This document shows positions 59,367-64,000 of a DNA stretch of 64,000 nucleotides, in pieces. The notes under the pieces were generated by a model. It made no database searches. It saw only the letters and a program-made list of their open reading frames with translations, and was not told the DNA's origin. Positions within the stretch are counted from its first letter, which is position 1. The number at the start of each line of letters is the position of its first letter. The position numbers were made by a program, and so were the translations under genes. The stretch is taken from contig OZ005701.1 in assembly GCA_963930775.1 (NCBI GenBank), positions 3,107,669 through 3,171,668 on the forward strand, in the 5' to 3' direction. The DNA comes from Cliona cf. orientalis. Taxonomy: Eukaryota > Porifera > Demospongiae > Clionaida > Clionaidae.

Positions 59367-59587
59367 TATCACGTGCTGGTGGGACTGCGCATGCTCGAGC
59401 CATCGAGCTAAGTCAGTGTAGGAACGGGTCGTCAAGTCATACCGTATAGCGGGAAATTTTTGAGGTATATAATCCTGTTATATACCCGAAACCCGTGCGC
59501 TCCGCGCGCAATAGGCGTAATGTATTAAGCGATGTCCACATCTCGAATAAATTAAGTTGAGTGTGATCCCAAGGATACGTCAGCAAA

Positions 59588-60293
59588 GATAAACGGCGAC
59601 TAATCGTCAATCTCTCTTCTCCTAAGGGAGTAAGGATTATAATTTCGTTGATCCTTTGTTATCCTCTTTTACATAATTATGTCTCAGTCTGTCGAAGATA
59701 TAGAGGCGGCAGCGTATGTCTTAAAGGTGGGGCAAAGAGCCTATTGGCTAAGCCGGACATTAAGTCAGCTTACTGCAATGTCCCTGGTGCACCCAGGAGA
59801 TTTCCACCTCCCAGATATCTGCTGGCAGGGGAAGACAGTTGTGGACACTTGTCTGCCATTTGGCCTTTTGCTTTTGTTCCAAAATCAGCCACACCTTTCA
59901 CGGTGTCTGCCAGAGGATTGCTGTGTAATATCCTCCCCACTCTAAGCTTACATAGGCGTAGGAAGATATTGAAGGTTGGAGGGGCTGAATATCAAATTGC
60001 GCGCGAAGCGCGCACGAAATTTTTACGACCACGCCCACTTCATGTTAAACCACGCCCATTTTTGCACGATCGAGGCTGCTATCACGAGTTTCTCGGTGAA
60101 AAAATTAACTGTAAGTCGAGTAGAATAGATTTGGCAGCTATTGAGGCACATTTACTCATAATCATGCCTGGTAAATGTTTAAAAATCTGTGTTGTAACAA
60201 TACTAGGCTGGAGAACAATGGGGGCTCTGCTCCCCTTCCTAGAATATTGGGGGGGCTACAGCCCCCCCAGCCCCCCCGGTTCCTACGCCTATG
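59588..60293 (+). pseudogene. DIRS-like reverse transcriptase, 5' part, decayed
   Basis: RLIVNLSSPKGV, then LAKPDIKSAYCNVP in one frame and VHPGDFHLPDICWQGKTVVD then TCLPFGL in another, is the finger/palm start of DIRS-type reverse transcriptase (motif A is DIKSAY). Several frame changes are present. The coding part is cut at about 59950 by the MITE that ends at 60293. Confidence 0.72.
59951..60293 (+). mobile_element. MITE inserted in a DIRS element, 5-bp TSD
   Basis: CATAGGCGTAGGAA and TTCCTACGCCTATG are perfect 14-bp inverted ends. GCTTA abuts both (59946-59950 and 60294-60298). The interior has GCGCGCGAAGCGCGC, then CCACGCCC twice and a hairpin of CCCCCC/GGGGGG. It interrupts the DIRS reverse transcriptase, so it is younger than that element's arrival. 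Confidence 0.87.
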
Positions 60294-60299
60294 GCTTAC

Positions 60300-61035
60300 A
60301 TTTGGGAGCAACTCCTGTCAGCACATCCAGAAAGCCGATATGCCAAGTTATCACGGATTGAATTCAAAGATGTTTCAGATGCCCTAAAACGGGTAAATGT
60401 AATAACCAGAGCAAATCCGCTGTCGACTTTATCACATGCTACCTGGATGATTTCCTCTTTAGTGGGTGTCCAAAGTCAGATTTCTGTAGCTGGGTGCTGA
60501 ACCTTGCCTTATGTCTGTCAGGAGACCAGTTTTCCAGTAATGGCAGAAAAAGCTGTTGATCCCATACAGCAATCAATTTTCTTGGCCTCATTGATAGTCC
60601 TTATCAATACTATTCTAATAATATGGTCAGATTGCCTGTCGAAAAATTATCTCACATTAAGCAATTGCTCCAGTCTTGGAGAAGGAGAAAGGGATGCTCA
60701 AAGTATGAGCTCCTTTCACTGAGTGGCAACTGGCAGCATGCTAGCTCAGTCGTGAAGACAGATCGTACTTTTCTTCGGTGCGTGATTGACCTGTCAAAGC
60801 ATCAAGTCCATTTGAATGGGCATTTGATAGTGAACACTGAATTCTGTGAAGCACACTAGCAAGAATCCAACAGCAATGCTTCGGCTCAGAAGTCTTTTCT
60901 TAATTTGTGCACAATTTAACACCGGCTTGTCTGCAGAGCACATAGCTGATGTCAGGAAATACGCAGCTGATGCTCTTTCAACAGACAACGTATCCGTCCT
61001 TCAAAGGGTTCTTTCGCCTCCAGAATGCCTGAAAT
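60300..61035 (+). pseudogene. DIRS-like RT/RNase H, 3' part, decayed
   Basis: CYLDDFLFSGCPKSDFCSWV contains the catalytic LDD of motif C. PVMAEKAVDPIQQSIFL and VRLPVEKLSHIKQLLQSWRR, then NWQHASSVVKTDRTFLRC, follow as in DIRS polyproteins. The RNase H tail AEHIADVRKYAADALSTDNV (usual HI.G..N..ADALSR.N) comes last. Frame changes and a stop break it. Confidence 0.73.
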
Positions 61036-61049
61036 AATTGTCAAATGAA

Positions 61050-61620
61050 GCGGACTGGCTACTACTTGGGAAAGGTCCAGCACAGTTGATGCTGAAACCC
61101 CACCAGTCAGGGTTCAAGCATTGCATGAATTTTTGCAGGAAGATGAGCACTGGACCACTGCCAGCTTCAGAAAGCAGTCTGTTTGCTTTTGTGGCTTCAC
61201 TAGCCAAGAGGGCCTCAGTCGCACTACCATCAGGCTCTATCTCTCCGCGATACGCATCACATCGGCAGTGGCCGGGATGATCCAGGAATTACGAGCATAT
61301 CCCACATGGAATATATACTGAGAGAGTTAAGAGAGAAGAAGCTCATTCCACAGTACGAGGGAGAGACAGCCAATCACCCCTGCACGTAGCAAGAAGATAT
61401 GTCTGTGGATAACCGTTTAGGTCCAACAAGAGTTGATGTTCATCTGAAGCAACACAAGACTGTTCAGCTGAGGAAGGAAGTAACAGTCGTTTTGGGGAAG
61501 ACGATTCAGTTCCCTTTGTGTCAAGTTGCCACAATTTGGGACTATTTGGTTGGGAGAGATACGGCTGCAGGGCCATGGAGCCTTTCTATGAAATGATGAC
61601 GACTATTTAACACATGCTCA
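61050..61620 (+). pseudogene. DIRS-like tyrosine recombinase, decayed
   Basis: PASESSLFAFVASLAKRAS in one frame and SRTTIRLYLSAIRITSAVAG in another form the SAM-like N-terminal part of a DIRS tyrosine recombinase. VDVHLKQHKTVQLRKEVTVV and PLCQVATIWDYLVGRDTAAG are from the catalytic half. The expected C-terminal His-x2-Arg and Tyr are not found before similarity fades. The RT, RNase H, recombinase order is diagnostic of DIRS elements. Confidence 0.72.
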
Positions 61621-61639
61621 TTTGTGTTGGAGATAAAGA

Positions 61640-62250
61640 AAGCACTGAAGATGGCTGGCTCAGGCTAGTCATTGTTCAATAACCACAGCTTCCAAAGAGG
61701 AGCAACATCGATCCACAGTGGCTGCTCGAGGTATGGAGGAGTGTTAAATTAATTAAAGTCTTAGCAGGATGGGAAAGCACTGCCTACAGGTATGTGTCGA
61801 AGATATGTTAAAATCCCCATGCAAATGCTGGTAAAGTACTATAAGACTTACGCTAGCTAGTTGGAGAATAACTAAGTGATCAGTGTATATATGGTTGCCT
61901 TGTATTTTAGTCCGGAAAAAAGAAATAATGAATAGAAAATTGATGGATAACCTATTGCTTTAGAGGTAGCCATAATTAATGAAAAAAAAAAAATGTATGT
62001 AAATATGGCTTGGGGGCACTTCGTTGCTTGGGTGCAGGGAAGTGGTGCCACTTCCCCCTTTTTATTTCGGGAACCCCAAGCCTTTGTGTGAAGGTTTTTG
62101 CTGCGGCAAGATTGAGGATGATACCCGTCAAGCGTCTATCCTCTAGCCAACAGTCTTGCCAGTTCATATGCAGCTAATGGGGAGCCTAGGCACCCAGCTG
62201 ACTACCTGGGCTTCCTGCAAACAACAACTCTGGTTAGCTGCCTAGCCAGC
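61640..62250. other. Non-coding junction between DIRS and Helitron remnants
   Basis: AT-rich to about 61,990 with an A run there, then GC-richer. No protein family recognised, though part may be diverged Helitron sequence. Confidence 0.4.
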
Positions 62251-62255
62251 GGACT

Positions 62256-64000
62256 TAAACTTCTATGACAATTGGGAAAGGATAGGCAAGCAATTAATTG
62301 ACAGATATCAGCATAGACGAAGACAAACTCAATCCATGTGCCTAGCTGATTTTGCTGCTACCTATGTGACTAATTACCGATACAGTGACGACAGTGAATG
62401 TGATGCTTTACCAGCTTCAGAAAGTGATACTATGTCCACTCAATTGACCGATGGTTTTGGTAAAATGAATAAGCGTAAACGAGAAGCTGTCATAAGGTTT
62501 AGACGATACAACAAAAATGCTGAGCCTAGTAATTGGTACAGAGCCAAGCTAATGTTGTACTACCCATGGTATAATGAGCAGACTGACTTGCTAGGTGGCT
62601 ATTCAACCTATGAAGAGCACTACCGACATGTGCATTCCACTGTGGTAGCAAATGAAAGCAAGTATAGTGAAACAGATGTTGATGATGTAGACATCGATGA
62701 AGATGGTCCACCTGAGCATTTATGGGGTTATATTGCACCCTCCACAGAAGAAAGCAGATCACAGTCACTGGCAGAAGGTAGCGAGCTACTAACTGAGGTA
62801 TCCCAGGAAGACTTGAGAGACAATGCTAACCTTATGACATCAACCACAACAGCTAGTTTACATGTGCAGTTTGAAAGTGCTACCAATAGGCAAGAGATCT
62901 CCCCTGAGCAATATAGGCAACTACTCAGAGAGCTAAATGCTAAGCAGCGAGAAATAATCATGTTTCATCGCAACTGGTGCAAAAGCAGTTATAGCACTGA
63001 AAGAAAGCAAACCAGTTGAGCCATATCATGTGTTCCTCAGTGGTCCAGGTGGTGTTGGCAAATCCCTTGTCATTAAGTTGATCTATTCTGACACACTCAA
63101 GTTCCTAAGGCTATCATCCCCTTAGCCATGACAGAATCAACACATTGAGAAGCAAACTATCCAAGCTAACACTAGTTATTATTGACGAAGTAAGCATGGT
63201 TGGGTCTAATATGTTGCTTGAAATCCATAAACGGTTACAGCAAATCAAAGGTGTGTCTGATGATGTAACATTAATTTTTGGTGGTGTAAGCATACTAGCA
63301 GTGGGAGAGTTGTATCAGTTGCCTCCAGTTGCTCAAGCACCACTATTTAGCACAGTAGGTGACTGTTACGCCCAGTTATACCGTTCAGGCTCCCTGTGGA
63401 TAGATGAATTCCAATTACATGAAATCATGAGGCAAAGAGATGACACTACTTTTGCTCAGCTGTTGTGTAGAGTGAGAACTGATAATTGCACAGCTGAAGA
63501 CCTTGATACTCTGAAATCTAGAGTTATAACAGCTGATAGTCCAAATTATCCCACCCATGTCTTACATGTGTACAGAATGAATGACTATGCTAATGACCGA
63601 AACAGACTGATGTTGAACAGCTTGGCCCCACAATGTGAACAGTAAGTATACTGTCAAGGCTAGTGATGCTATAGCTGGGCAAACCACATGCACACATTGA
63701 TCTGCAAAGTCTATCTGAGAATAGAAATGAAACTGGTGGCCTTCATGGTACCCTTAAGCTAGCTATTGGTGCATGTATTATGCTTGTAGCTAATATTGAT
63801 GTGTCATGCAGATGGCCTTGTTAATGGAGCAAGAGGAGAAGTTGTCCATATTGTCACTAATGATAGCAGCATAGTAACCAAAGTGCTTGTCAAGTTTGAT
63901 AACCAACGGGTTGGCATTAAAGCAATCCAAACAAGCCCATATCGAGCTACATTTCCCAATGCAGTGCCTTTAGGTAAACATGAAGTGGTGTTTCGTGCAA
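62256..64000 (+). pseudogene. Helitron helicase (PIF1-like), decayed and partial
   Basis: FYDNWERIGKQLIDRYQHRR leads into MCLADFAATYVTNYRYSDDS, then NWYRAKLMLYYPWYNEQTDL and LGGYSTYEEH, LLRELNAKQREIIMFHRNW, Walker A SGPGGVGKSLVIKLIYSDT, Walker B LTLVIIDEVSMVGSNMLLEI, and FGGVSILAVGELYQLPPVAQ. This is the C-terminal linker and PIF1-type helicase of a Helitron RepHel protein. A base is missing near 62,979, a large piece between Walker A and B is deleted at about 63,110-63,130, and a stop lies at 63,643. Helicase similarity resumes (VNGARGEVVHIV) and runs off the window. The Rep nuclease is not present. Confidence 0.83.

Overview
This is AT-rich eukaryotic nuclear DNA. The supported genes are split by short introns (about 45-590 bp) with clear GT/AG borders. 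The gene families point to a marine invertebrate, most likely a demosponge: a Cys-rich multipass membrane protein, POT transporters, HIRAN and MLKL-N-terminal-like domains, a SAMD3-like protein, and DIRS, Helitron, LINE and CACTA-like mobile DNA. The organism assignment is inference from family content; no rRNA or marker gene is present.

Layout. 1-7.7 kb: AT-rich non-coding DNA, one candidate minus-strand exon (784-943), a tRNA-derived SINE, and a complete three-exon secreted-protein gene (2455-3759, minus). 7.7-17.5 kb: repeats, tandem duplications and MITEs. 17.58-19.49 kb: a long-TIR element split by a second element in a TTAA site. 19.89-20.16 kb: an orphan exon coding for a MLKL-N-terminal-like helical bundle. 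20.5-22.3 kb: tandem duplication and MITEs, one with a 9-bp target duplication. 22.76-33.5 kb: the most coherent block. It holds a minus-strand SAMD3-like gene and, divergent from it, a spliced CACTA-like transposase gene whose nine recognised exons keep frame for 630 codons. A ~195-bp satellite with a dimeric higher-order pattern follows, and inverted terminal-like sequences with TTA on both sides flank the block. 35.2-36.8 kb: a multipass membrane protein gene with one frameshift. 37.2-41.6 kb: decayed POT-family transporter copies, with MITEs. 42-47.5 kb: MITEs, a THAP-like fragment, an inverted repeat around a long (TC)n tract, and a LINE remnant. 48.5-49.2 kb: a glycosyltransferase 32-like (DXD) pseudogene or split gene. 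49.9-58.9 kb: MITEs, including a 61-bp element with a perfect 9-bp target duplication, and a second copy of the TTAA-type element. 59.05-59.37 kb: a small HIRAN-domain ORF. 59.6-61.6 kb: a decayed DIRS-like retrotransposon (RT, RNase H, tyrosine recombinase) split by a MITE. 62.25 kb to the end: a decayed Helitron helicase running off the window.

How it works together. Most of the window is layered mobile DNA, and the nesting gives relative ages. Apparently intact host-type coding is limited to the secreted protein gene and perhaps the HIRAN ORF. The transposase is intact over all recognised exons; its N-terminus was not found. The SAMD3-like gene has one splice junction whose phases do not agree. 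All exon structures are read by eye from splice consensus and frame; no alignment or expression data were available.
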